From NCBI GenBank assembly GCA_035578155.1, contig JAPWDM010000016.1, forward strand, positions 6,854,005 to 6,918,004: DNA of 64,000 nucleotides. Direction: 5' to 3'. The position numbers were made by a program, and so were the translations under genes. The stretch is from Brachynemurus nebulosus. Taxonomy: Eukaryota > Arthropoda > Insecta > Neuroptera > Myrmeleontidae. The notes below the pieces were generated by a model that saw only the letters and a program-made list of their open reading frames with translations, had not been told where the DNA came from and did no database searches. Positions 37,846 through 48,453 of this stretch are shown piece by piece; the first letter of the stretch is position 1; each line of letters opens with the position of its first letter.

Positions 37846-38212
37846 TCACACATGACATAGCACCATACAAATATAAAATAACTTAGAAAATTTAACTGCA
37901 GGTGAAATAAATACTATGATAAATTGAACGACTTCCTGCAAAAATTGTAAAATCAAATAATCAACGTCGTAAATGACAAAATATGAGCTACAAATACGTA
38001 TGGTAAAAAATCAAGTGCTCATAGCAAAAATAAAATAAAATAAAAATGAAAATAAAATCGAAAATATAATTTTAAAGAATCATCTTACATGTTTCGGTCA
38101 AAATAACCATTATCAAAGATCATAGAGAAAAAGAAAAGAAAATCACAAGAACAAAAAATCATGTCGAAGAGCATAGAAAAATCAAACGAATTCAAAAAAA
38201 TTCGAAGTCGAG

Positions 38213-38294
38213 AAAAAATTTTTGTAAAAAGCTTGTCAAAAACAAGGCAACTGGGTGTGCCTTGTTTTTGACAAGCTTTTTACAAAAAATTTTT
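38213..38294. repeat. Near-perfect 37-bp hairpin
   Basis: TGTAAAAAGCTTGTCAAAAA through CAAGGCA (ending 38,249) pairs with TGCCTTG onward (38,258-38,294) around the loop ACTGGGTG, with one mismatch. It lies 14 bp from a (TA)n tract. Confidence 0.95.
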
Positions 38295-38302
38295 ATATTT
38301 TA

Positions 38303-38307
<5 letters not shown>

Positions 38308-38366
<59 letters not shown>
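38308..38366. repeat. (TA)n microsatellite
   Basis: About 29 TA units. Confidence 0.95.
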
Positions 38367-38368
<2 letters not shown>

Positions 38369-38777
38369 TACTAATATAATATTTAATATATATTAAATAA
38401 ATAATAAATTGTTTAAAAATCTAATGATAAAAATTGTTTAATAATATAAATAGTAAAAATTGTTTAATAATAAAAATTAATAAATTGCTTAATAGTTTAA
38501 TAAATTGTGCTTAATAATAAAAGTGAATATAGAAAAATGAATAAAGAAATTCTCTTGTGTTAATTTTAGTTTTTTACTCATTTTTTCACCTTCCGGGATG
38601 TCTTTTTTATAATGGCCATAAAATTTATACTTTTTAACTTTTTGAATGGCCACTTTCAAATAGTGTAAAAAATGTCATCAACTTGAAATAAAACTACTTT
38701 CCAAAGCATATGCATGAAAAATATGTGTGGCCGGAATTAAGTCCATTTTCGTCCCTCGTTTGAAGAACTCTGCCTAT

Positions 38778-38918
<141 letters not shown>

Positions 38919-39019
38919 GTGGTGGTGCTTACTTTCAAAAACAATAAAAAATTAAACACTACGACAAAACTTATGGCGTGATCTATGAGTTTTTCTTTTA
39001 TGAAGAAAAATGCTTTTAT

Positions 39020-39285
39020 ATGATGGACAAAATATAGATTGAGAGCTGGCTACATAAAAAAGCTTATTATCGCTACATGGCTAATTTCTTTTGTAAAAGG
39101 ATCCTTTTTTGTAGCCAAGTTCAAATAATCTTGTCTGCCAGCGCAATGCCGTGGCTTAACGCAGGAACGACCGCTTTAAACAGTTAAATTTCGATATTAA
39201 AAATTTTATAGGATGCATGTGTTATAACTATGGAAACACTTTTTATTTTCAAATTATTATTATTATTATTATTATTATTTTTTTA
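39020..39285 (+). repeat. Dispersed repeat ending in (TTA)n; inverted copy at 54,845
   Basis: Matches 54,845-55,085 in reverse complement (GGCTACATAAAAAAGCTT, AAAGGATCC, CAAGTTCAAATAATCTTGTC, CGTGGCTTAACGCAGGAACG, TTATAACTATGGAAAC). Both copies end in (TTA)n/(TAA)n on the side facing the LINE block. Confidence 0.85.
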
Positions 39286-39304
39286 AATTATTTTTTATTT
39301 TTTT

Positions 39305-40095
39305 ATTTTATATTAAAATTGGGGTACTGCTGCCGGTGGACGGCGCGGCCAGCAGCACCGGGCGGGATCGCCAAATAAGGGCATGGGCCGCCAGACACGG
39401 TAAAATAAAAACAACACGTAAGGACAGGGACACACAAATGCTATAGACAACGGACAAACATACACATAGTAAAATCCAACGATGAGCCCTGCCATCCCTG
39501 GGCTTAAAAAGAGAGGACAGTCGTTGCTGACGGTACGATAAGTATTAGACAGAGCGTCCGGTCACCAGGGCCTGAAAACCATCGCTGAGACTCCCCCCGA
39601 GGAGCCTCGGGCTGGAGGAACCTGACCAGAAAAACACACAGTATCACACACCAATATCACAGAGCAATATCACAGAAAAATTTATTACGTCACTGGGGAG
39701 CCACAGGCCCACCAGTGACGCAATAAGAAGTTAAAATAATACCGCTGTAGAGCCATAACAATAGGCCTACAGCGGCATAACAAAAAAATCACAGATAATA
39801 AAAAACAAATGATGTACTACCTCGGGTGTAAAGAGCCCTCGGGGGTACATCGCTAAAAAACAATAACAAGAACAAAAACATGTATAAATAACAAACAGTA
39901 TCACTAAGGGTGTAAGGGGCCCTTAGTGGCATAAGGAGAGACTAAAAGTACCCTGCCAGACCAGCTGGAACAGGGTATCGTTAATAAATAAGATAACACA
40001 AAATATTTTTTAACACATAAAATAAAAAGGCGACTGTACTTAAAATTCTATCGGGGGAGATAAAACGAGACGACTTGTAAAATCTGAGATGGTAT
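39305..40095 (-). other. LINE 3' untranslated region, hairpin-rich
   Basis: About 790 bp between the ORF2 stop and the tail, shared in part with the four downstream units. It has a run of separate stems on the plus-strand text: CTTATTACGTCACTGG with CCAGTGACGCAATAAG; CCGCTGTAG with CTACAGCGG; GTACTACCTCGG with CTCGGGGGTAC; CACTAAGGG with CCCTTAGTG. Several loops share a GGTGTAAAG(G/A)GCC-like apex. In LINEs the 3' end is what the reverse transcriptase recognises, so a role in template selection is plausible. Confidence 0.75.
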
Positions 40096-40099
40096 GCCC

Positions 40100-43000
40100 C
40101 TAAAGTCTCTGAAGAAGATGCGAATTTCGGAGAAATTCAAGCATCTTTCTTTCAGAGACAGCACTATAAGCTAAAGCTTCGGCTACACTATCTGGGAGCT
40201 CCAACCTCTGGCGCAATGGCTCAAAGGTTACACATCCCCCAACTATATGCTTCACGGTCAGGGCCGTCCCGCAGGCGGCGCACCTTGGCTGATCCTCACC
40301 GGCGAGAAGATGACGATGTGTTAACCCCGTGTGGCCCAAGCGTAAATGTGTCAGGGCCACACTCTCTCGCTGGCTCAGATTTACAGGTGTCGGAGTTCTT
40401 CGGACCTCAGGTTTCACCTGTCTGAGCTTAGCCGTGAGGTTGTTTCACTCACATTGCCATTTATGTTCGATCGCGGATCGTATGCTCACTCCCAGATCCT
40501 CTGGGCGTATGGCAATGTCCTGTGGCTCACCGATTTCGGCTGCATGATGTGCTGCCTGGTCGGCGAGTTCATTGCCAGGTATGCCTACATGTCCGGGAAT
40601 CCAAAATAAGGTGATAAACTTTTGGCGGAGCATGTTGAGACACGTCAAGATGTTCTGCGCCAGTGGATTGACGGTGTGCGAGTGGCAGATCGCTTGCAAC
40701 GCGCTCAACGAGTCGGAACAAATGAGGAATGCGCTGTCTTCGGATGTTTTACAGAATCGCAGGGCTTGCAAAATAGCAAATAATTCTGCAGTATACATAG
40801 TGGCCTGAGGAGGAAGTGACCAAGCGTGAGGATCGTCACGAATGACGATGGCACTTCCAACACCCGTAGCTGTTTTGGAACCATCTGTGTATATGCAGAG
40901 AGAGTCAAGTTCGCTAATGATCTCATAAAATCGGGATCGATATTCGAATGAACTGGGCCCTATTTCATAAAAGTACAATTTACAATTTTTTTACAAATAT
41001 GTAAATATTTAAGTTACAAGTGTTGTATAAAAAATTATTACAAATATGTAAGTACCAATTAATTCTACAATTTTACAGACATTTTTTTTTTTGACAATTT
41101 TACAGGCAATTCAGTTGATGCTTTACAAATTACAGATTAAAATCTTACATACTTGTAAAATTGTTATTACAATTTTACGTAACTTTTAAGTTCTGTAGGC
41201 TATATATTATATAGCTGCCAGAAAAGATATTAATTTTATTGAAATGTTTTTATGGATATCATTTACAATTGTAAAAACACTTATAATTGCCAGTAGTGCA
41301 TTACAAGCACCTGTAATTGTAAAATTGTAAAACTGTAACTTTTACTTTTATGAAATAGGGGCCTGGTCTCCTCCTTGTCAGGTCGAAACGACACCTTACT
41401 TATGGGAACAGCCAAGGAGGTACTTCCATAGGACGTTTGGGAAGTACCTTGGCGAACTATAAGTGCAGACTCTCTAATAACTCCTGCGTTCGAACGGCCA
41501 CTAGTCGACTCATGGTGGGACGTCGACCATAGAACCCCTGTAAACGGTATCTGAATAGAGTCGGGTGGTTTATATGTGAAGGTGTTTCATATACCCCCGC
41601 TGCATAATTAAGCAAGAGACGCTCACGTTTCAGTCGCAGCGGAGGGAGACCCGACTCTACGCAGAGGCTCATAGAAGGGCTCGTTCGAAATGCTCCCGTA
41701 GCCAGTCGTATGCCTGTATGGTGAACAGGATCTAGGAGTAAAAGCGCAGACGCCCGGGCGGAGGAGTAAGCAATGCTGCCGTAATCAATCCTAGTCAGAA
41801 CTAGCGATTGATACAGGCGAAGCAACGACTGCCGGCCCGCACCCCACGATGCGCCAGCCAAGCACTTGAGCATGTTGCTTGTCCTGCGACAACTCGCAGC
41901 TAAGGATTGGAAGTGTGGGCGCCACGTAAGTTGTTTGTCAAAAATAAGTCCTAGAAACCTAACGCTATCAACGCACTGAAGATTGGATCCCTTTAACGTG
42001 AGAACAGGATCCGGATGTGCGTTGCGCTTTCTGCAGAAGTGTACCACTGATGTTTTTTGGGGTGAAAATCGAAAACCAAGAGCTTCTGCAGAAGTCACCA
42101 CTTCTTTGATGCCTTGTTGCAGCCGTTGTTGGATATCCTCAATGGAATCGTCTGCATAGGAAATTGTGAGGTCATGAACGTACAAGTAACGACGAATTGG
42201 GGCTGAAGCTGCAATATGACTGACTGCGATAGGAAACAAGGTGACACTGATGGTGGAGCCTTGAGGAACACCATTCTCCTGGGAGTGAGCCTCAGATTGA
42301 GTATCACCTACCCGGACGCGAAAAGAACGGTCAGTCAGAAAACTTTTTACGAACTGAGGGAGGTTACCTCTTAAACCCCAGTCGTGCAGCTTCTTGAGAA
42401 TGCCATGCCTCCAGGTCATATCATAAGCTTTCTCCAAATCGAAAAACACGGCCACAAGGTGTTTTCGTTGGAGAGAGGCATCGTGAATGGTATTCTCCTG
42501 AAATAGCAAGTCAAGGATATTGCACGGTAGCTAGATAGTTGCGATGAATCTTTACCCTCTTTTAGCAGCGGAATGATGGTAGCTTCTCGCCACTGCAGAG
42601 GGTAAACGCCTTGCCTAAAAATTTCGTTGTGCACATCCAGTAACCTACACTTACCAGGATTAGGCAGGTTCCGGATCATGGCGTAGGGGATCTCATCAGG
42701 TCCAGGGGAGGTGTCCCCAGATCCCCGAAGCGCCTCCAGTAATTCTTGCATGGGAAACGGTTGGTTATACTGGAGGGATTCATCCGAGAAAAAATCAAGA
42801 TCATTTTGTTCGTGTTCGATCTTGATCCGCAGGAAGTCCGGGTCATAATTCTGGGAACCACTGACGCGCTCAAAGTGCTTAGCTAAGCAATTAGCTATTT
42901 CTACGCGTTCAGTGATGTTCCGACCGTCAACGACAAGAAAGGAGGGCATTGGTGAACGGGAGGATTTGCCTGTAATGGCGCTCACTCTTCTCCATACCTC

Positions 43001-44037
43001 AGAGTTGGTGGTGGAGGCATTAATGGCCGAAACATATTGCTCCCATCATAGCCTGTTTTGTTCTTTGATGGTTCTCTTACAGCGTGCTTGAGCACGCTTG
43101 TAGGCTATCACATTTTCCGACGTCTGAGTTCGTTGTACGCCCGCTTTTTCTCTGCAACTGCTACACTCACGGCTTCATTCCACCATGGTACGTGACGTTT
43201 GGGTGGAATGTTGGACGACATAAGTGTGTGCTCTCTTCAATGACACTGGAGGACATTTGCTCCACATCATCTTCTACGTCTCCAGTCAGCTCGGGTGTAC
43301 GGAATGAATCGACATACATGTCCTAGTCAGCTTGACGAAGACGCCATCTCGGCGAAGACGAATGTGGAGTCATCGGCGTGGTACTATTTAAAATAATAGG
43401 AATATGGTCACTCCCGTATGAGTGTGGCGCCAGCGTCCACTCAAAACGGTGTGCCATTACCGGTGAGCCGAGTGATAAGTCAATAGCCGACAGCTCACCG
43501 GTTCTTGCGTTAATAAAATTACCTTCACCGATATTCAACAAGACCGCTTCCGACTCGTCTAGAAACCGTTCTATGAGTCTTCCACGGGCGTCTCTTGTCC
43601 TACCACCCCACATGGGGCTGTGAGCATTAAAATCTCCTAGTAACAAAAATGGACGTGGTAACTGTAAGGTAAGCTCGGTCAAATCTTCGACGTTCCAGTC
43701 GAAGTCTGGTAGATAGACCGAGCATACTGTGAAATGGGGCGGTTTTAAAAATCATACTGCGATACCTTGTAGGGGGGTGTTTAGAGGATGGGCCCGGAAA
43801 GAGACGCCATCTTTTATTAAGATGGCAACACCCCCCCCCCCTCGCCCTGATGTCTGGCTGTACGTCTTGCCGGCGGACTTGATGATATTTGATGGTAAAT
43901 TGTTCCGCCGGCTTTAGATGAGTTTCTCGGAGGCACACACACATAGACGTGTGCTCAGCCAGAAGCATCTGCAATTCATAGTAATGGTGGTTAACACGAT
44001 TACAGTTCCATTGTATAATAGCCATTTTTGTTACCAC
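40100..44037 (-). pseudogene. LINE ORF2: endonuclease, reverse transcriptase, RNase H (broken)
   Basis: The endonuclease starts at 44,037 with IIQWNCN, RETHLKP and, after a frameshift in a G run near 43,835, GDFNAHSPMW, SAIDL and SDHIPI. A stop lies near 43,322. The reverse transcriptase follows: SPGPDEIPYAMI (42,985 frame), LLKEGKDSSQLSSYRAISL, then a deletion near 42,509 joins directly to LLFQENTIHD, FFDLEKAYD and VPQGSTIS. The catalytic YxDD box reads YVHD (near 42,180). RNase H at about 40,960-40,500 has YTDGSKT, AELFAIL, SDSLSAL and WIPGHVGIPGNE. The C-terminus has an HCCC-like cluster (HTGLTH, CAAC, HIVGGC). At least six breaks and a MITE interrupt it. Confidence 0.9.
40957..41366. mobile_element. 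MITE inserted between RT and RNase H
   Basis: About 410 bp of AT-rich sequence with inverted ends: CCCTATTTCATAAAAGTA on the left and the complement of CCCCTATTTCATAAAAGTA on the right, followed by ACAATTTTAC-type repeats. Coding sequence resumes on either side. The GC-rich edge (GGGCC) resembles several cut-and-paste superfamilies; the target duplication is not resolved. Confidence 0.85.
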
Positions 44038-44062
44038 TTGGGTTGCTACCTAGGAAGTGTGG

Positions 44063-45712
44063 TTACTTCCTAGGTTTCCCTTTTGGCCAGCCTTTTTTTC
44101 GCTTAACAACTTGTACCTCGGCATCGGAGTTATCAGACTCCGTGGCCGAGGTATTGGTGTACGCGTCAGTGGTAGGGCGTTTAACGCCTCTCCGCACCGA
44201 CGCGGTCGACATATCCAAGTCGCTCACTGGTGTTGGCATTGAGCGACTCGGGAGGGGGGAGACCGGGCGGGTAGGTGTGCACGGTCGGGACGGCACTTTT
44301 GCCGCTGGGGCAGTGGAGCTGTCGTTTGTGGAGGCAGCATTGACTCTACCTCCGAGGTGGAGGTGGTTGGTCTCTTTTTCGGGGACCGTTGTTGGGCCAC
44401 CTCCTTCTCCCCCTCACTGTGACGTCTTCTGCCTGACGATGATTTCTTCGGTGACTTCTTTGGAGAAGACGTCACAGTTCTCACAATAGGTCCCTGAGGG
44501 GTGGTTGTCAGCACCCTCTTGGCCTCAGCGAAATTGGCTGGCACTGCGGCTGATGTGGGAGTAAGGCCAGCTACACCCACAGAGCGCATGAGACACTCTT
44601 GCATTTTTTGCATATTTACTTGCATCTGTCTCATGGCTTCTTTGATCTCTTTAATTTCATTTGTTTTCTCAGCCGCTACTGGGGCGGGGGCTGCCGCAGC
44701 GCGTGCGTAGCCATCTAGAGCGGAGCGACAGGGCGTATTGCCAAGAAGTTTCCGACTCGCTTCTGCATAAGTTAATCTTTCCAGAGCTCTCAGCTCCTGG
44801 ATGGCTGATTCCTAGTTGAAGATAGGGCAATTCCTCGACTGAGCCGTGTCATTGCCCCCGCAGTTGATGCACTTGATAGGCTCGTCACATGGCCGTCCTT
44901 CATGTAACGGCCGACCACACGCGCAGATCTGTTGCTCAAACGTACATCGTTGTGAGACGAGGCCGTACCTTTGGCATTTGTAACACCTCATCGGTGCTGG
45001 TATGTACGGACGCACGTCCACTTTATTAAATAGGCCGATTACTACTTCCCTTGGCAGTGTAGTTCTATTGAAGGTAAGTAGTATCAGGGGGGATTCGGGA
45101 TGTTTATTCACACTGTTGTATTTCAGCCTTTTAGCTTCTATAACCCCCTGTAGAGACATCTCCGACACAATCTCGTCGAGGGTACAGTACGCTAAGGATG
45201 GGTGCATAACGACCCCTCTGGAATAATTTAATATCCCATGAGGTATCACCTCCACCGCGTACTGTCCAATGGTCTTCAGTTTCTGTATTTTTTCGCTTTG
45301 TGCCGGTGAGTATGCCTCTACGAGCAACCCTTTGCCCGATAGTTTGGCATCCTTAACCTGGCCTATATGTTCGCGCACTAACTTGGCCAGAAAGAAGGGA
45401 CTTACCTTACTGAAGTCCGTTTCTGTCGGCTTTACAATCAGAAATTTAATAAACTCTTCCAATCTTGGGGTGTCCATTGGACGCCCACGATATTTCCCTT
45501 TTTTGATTTTTTGAGGGAGGAGGGTTACCCCCCGTAGATTTCTCCGTAACCGCGCCACCGGAATGCGGTGGGGTTACAGCGGAGGTAGTAGCAGGTTTGT
45601 TTGACGCTTCCGTGCTACTACTGCTCACACCAGGTGTTGTTGGTGGAGCTGAGTTCGCGTCCGGTTTGGAGGGCCCAGACTCGCCCTTAGATAATAAGTT
45701 TTGCTTCTCCAT
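44063..45712 (-). pseudogene. LINE ORF1: gag-like nucleic-acid-binding protein (broken)
   Basis: From an ATG at 45,712 the frame gives a Ser/Pro/Thr-rich N-terminus, shifts frame near 45,520, and continues with RLEEFIKFLIV, a central domain, then a CCHC region: CYKCQRYG-LVSQRC, CACGRPLHEGRPC and CINCGGNDTAQSRNC. Two knuckles lack the expected His (Leu and Asp instead). A stop at 44,812 is followed by MRQMQVNMQKMQECL (likely coiled coil) and a basic C-terminus ending KKGWPKGKPRK. Such a protein would coat the LINE RNA; this one is dead. Confidence 0.85.
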
Positions 45713-46420
45713 AAAACGTAACACAAATAATCCCCCACCCCGCTCCTCACCCTCTACGGAGCCTCATAAGGGACGTGGGACTCCCACGCCAGGGATACGG
45801 AAATGAGGTGCCCTAGGGACAAGCCCATTACCCCAGTGACACGCACGACCCCGGGGCGCTCGAATTTACTGCGGCCGGTGCATAACCGCAGCCACGGTCT
45901 ATGCCTGAAGCCAGGGCCGAAGTGAAGTGTTGTTCCGCCGTACCCGCAGGTAACGGCTTCCCTCAGTCACCAGGATTCCCTTTTCCAGGCAACGCCGCTA
46001 AGCCACACACGAGCTAGTGTGGGTCCCGAAGATAACTTGAAGTTGGTACAACAAAAAGAACGAGAACAAAACAAAACCAAAAACAAAAGAGAAACAAAAA
46101 GATGAAAGAAAACCTGAAACAAAAATAAATGAAAATAACGAAAAACAAAAAGAATAAAAACGAAACAAAATAAAAACGAAGGTTAAAAAAAGGAACTATC
46201 GAGGATTACTCTTCTAGATTCGGCACCTTCCGTGAAAACAGTGGTACCTCAAGAAGGAACGGTGCCGATCTTGGGTAGTCAGAGGCTAATGGAATCCAAA
46301 GATTTCTATATTGCGCATAAGCTACCCTTGGGACCCTTAGCCACCTTGACAACAATGGGGGATAAATATCACTCACGGGTGCCAAGGTGCTATAGGTACC
46401 CTCACCACCATTATTATTAT
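45713..46420 (-). other. LINE 5' untranslated region
   Basis: G+C-rich from 45,713 to 46,020, then an A-rich patch (46,040-46,190), then the terminal block 46,195-46,415, which recurs at the 5' ends of two of the shorter units (near 50,210 and 53,630). The outermost base after (TAA)n is GGTGGTGAGGG on the minus strand. Confidence 0.7.
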
Positions 46421-46439
46421 TAGTATAATTATTATTATA

Positions 46440-46990
46440 GTGTTTATGAGGGAAGAAGGTATAAGGTGATTGGTGAAAATTACACGCTTTTGGTCTGCCA
46501 GTCTCTGTTCAGTGACGCGATTTAGGTGAGGATAGGTGTGCGTGAACTTTTGATGTAATTTCGTACGGTAACCAGTTTTGTCCGTTTCAAGTTTAGTAAC
46601 TTGGAAGTATGTGCGTACGATGAATTAATTCAGTTCATGTGTCCATTGCATACGCACACGCTTCTTACCAGCTTTAGCGGTCCCCAAAGGGTGCTCCGAG
46701 GAAACACTTAAAGTCGGCTGAGCCAAAGGTGTTGGCGGCTCTGTAAGTAGGGCAGTAGTATTTTGGCTGAAGGTGTTATTACAGCTGACAGGTGGCTGCC
46801 TAGAACCCAGCCTGTCGTCACCGCGATCTAAACTGTCACATTCAGTGGTGACCCTGATGCGCCCGGTCGCTCCTACGGCAGCGGCATTTTTCCGAGGCAT
46901 TTTTTATTAGATTCTCCATCCTAATGGGTTGTCCTTTTAGTCGCCTTTTACGACAAGCAGGACTTACTGTGAGGAAATTCTGCAAAGTGA
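46440..46990 (-). pseudogene. N-terminal part of a second LINE (R2-like) ORF
   Basis: From an ATG at 46,900 the frame encodes MPRKNAAAVGATG and a Ser/Thr-rich stretch, then KKRVRMQWTHELN, a TAA stop at about 46,625, and in the same frame FIVRTYFQVTKLETDKTGYR, KLHQKFTHTYPHL and VTEQRLADQKR up to 46,450. The W-T-x-E-x-N ... T-E-Q-R-x-x-D-Q pattern is found at the start of R2-like LINE polyproteins in insects (from memory). Upstream, GTCG-TAAAAGG-CGAC at about 46,940-46,955 is a small hairpin typical of such 5' leaders. The rest of the ORF is cut off by the I-like LINE. Confidence 0.65.
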
Positions 46991-47864
46991 AGCCCCCACC
47001 CACAGGGCGTTTATTATTATTATTTATTTATTTATTTATTTATTTTTTTTTTTTTGATTAAAATTGGGGTACTGCTGTCGGTAGATGGCGCGGTCAGCAG
47101 CACCCGGCGGCATCGCCTACTAAGGGCAGGCGCCGCCAAAACTCAGTAAAGATAAAAACAACCCATAAAGACAGGAACACATAAATGCAATAGACAATGG
47201 ACAACATACACATATTAAAATTCAACGATGAGCCCTGCCATCCCAGGGCCTAAAAAGTACGGACAGTCCTTGTTGGCGGTACGCTAAGGGATAGCCAGAG
47301 CGTCCGGTCACCAAGGTCTGAAATCCAACGATGAATCTCCGAGGTGTAAAGGGCCTCGGAGTGGAAAATACTGACTAGAAATATCTCCCAATAAATATCA
47401 CAATAAAAAGGAAATCTTATTACGTCACTGGGGAGCCACAGGCCGACCAGTGCCGCAATAAGTAGTTAAAAACGATACCGCTGAAAGATCACAACAGCAA
47501 GCCTACAGCGGCACAACAAAATATCACAGATAAGAACAAAAATTGATGTACCACCTCGGGTGGAAAAGGCCCTCAGTGGTACATTGTTAAAACAAAACAA
47601 ATTAAAATCAATCTTATTAAAAAAAAAAAAAAAAACAATATCACAGCTTTTCGATTATTTTTTTGCTCTGTGACACGATTCCGCTCCCCATAGTATCGAC
47701 AATTCCGAAATGACCTCGTCAACACTTAGGAGCTCACACGTGTAGGGACAGTGACATCTGATTACTGAGCAACATGTACTGTTCTGTCAGATAACTGATT
47801 ACTGGGTACATGTGCCGTTCTGTCAGATGTCGGGGTCAACCTACACGGGAGACCGATACGATGA

Positions 47865-48197
47865 CTAGGTCACGTTCGTCCTCGTCGAGGCTACAGAGAA
47901 CGGGACAACGCCACAGAGTATCACAATGGATCCGACCAATGTCCCTATCACTTCGACGGGGCGGAAGCGGCCAAGGACGCCGACAAACGCATCCGTGCGA
48001 GGGAAGACAACGTCTCCTTACTAGACGAGCTCGCTCAAGCCGTTCGGGCAGACGTTGACTCACACGTGTGGCCGACACGAATGAATGCGTCAAACGCCGC
48101 ATTTCTACCCGTCGAAGCCACAGGGACAGAAATCAACATTATCACAGAGCAGATCACAATTGTGTCACACTGGAGTGCACCATCCAGTGGACACTAG
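47865..48197 (+). CDS. Conserved opposite-strand reading frame in U1, function unknown
   Basis: The frame between TGA (47,862) and TAG (48,195) is open for 110 codons on the strand opposite to the LINE-like ends. It has no early ATG. It reads VRPRRGYRERDNATEYH, then CPYHFDGAEAAKDADKRIRA, REDNVSLLDELAQAVRADVD and NAAFLPVEATGT. The matching frame in U2 is also open, and differences between units fall mostly at third codon positions (GTT/GTC, GAC/GAT, TCA/TCG, TTT/TTC), as for coding sequence. U3 and U4 carry single-base shifts. It may be a captured gene fragment or part of an unseen parent element. I recognise no family. Confidence 0.35.
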   Translation, partial: LGHVRPRRGYRERDNATEYHNGSDQCPYHFDGAEAAKDADKRIRAREDNVSLLDELAQAVRADVDSHVWPTRMNASNAAFLPVEATGTEINIITEQITIVSHWSAPSSGH

Positions 48198-48453
48198 GAC
48201 AGATAAAAACACCATAGAAAATATGTATCACAGCACAAAATATCACCAAAGATGAAAAATAAAAATCACAGCAACAATTATCACTTATTCGACTAATCCG
48301 AACACGATTCACAACTCCGGCAACCACACCCATACAAGTTACTAGGCTCCCTCAATGCTGAATTCCGGTCAAGGTACTTACAGACACATCTCAACTTTCC
48401 TCGGTATATAACCTCGGTCGGTCATACGACATTCATCGTCGTCGAAAATTTTA

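Larger units (their letters stand above)
33336..37872. mobile_element. Foldback element with satellite arms
   Basis: Both ends read ATTTGTATGGT(A/G)CTATGTC and continue through GTGTGATCTAACTGACGACG into tandem 178-bp repeats, in opposite orientation. The left array has about ten units, the right about 2.4. The middle 2.2 kb (35,166-37,424) has no recognised transposase. I see no clear target duplication. Terminal inverted repeats followed by subterminal satellites suggest a non-autonomous DNA transposon; the superfamily is unknown. Confidence 0.7.
39290..46420 (-). mobile_element. Full-length I-like non-LTR retrotransposon, decayed
   Basis: On the minus strand the element runs from a 5' end at about 46,415, directly after (TAA)n, through ORF1 (gag-like) and ORF2 (endonuclease, reverse transcriptase, RNase H) to a 3' tail of A-rich sequence and (TAA)n at about 39,255-39,305. 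RNase H and a TAA-repeat tail are features of the I clade. It is far more G+C-rich than its surroundings. Frameshifts, stops, an internal deletion and an inserted MITE make it inactive. It sits at the end of a block of related shorter units (47-53.6 kb). Confidence 0.9.

Noticed and set aside
40216..45806. Plus-strand open frames across the LINE
   Set aside because: They are antisense shadows; domains are recognisable only on the minus strand.
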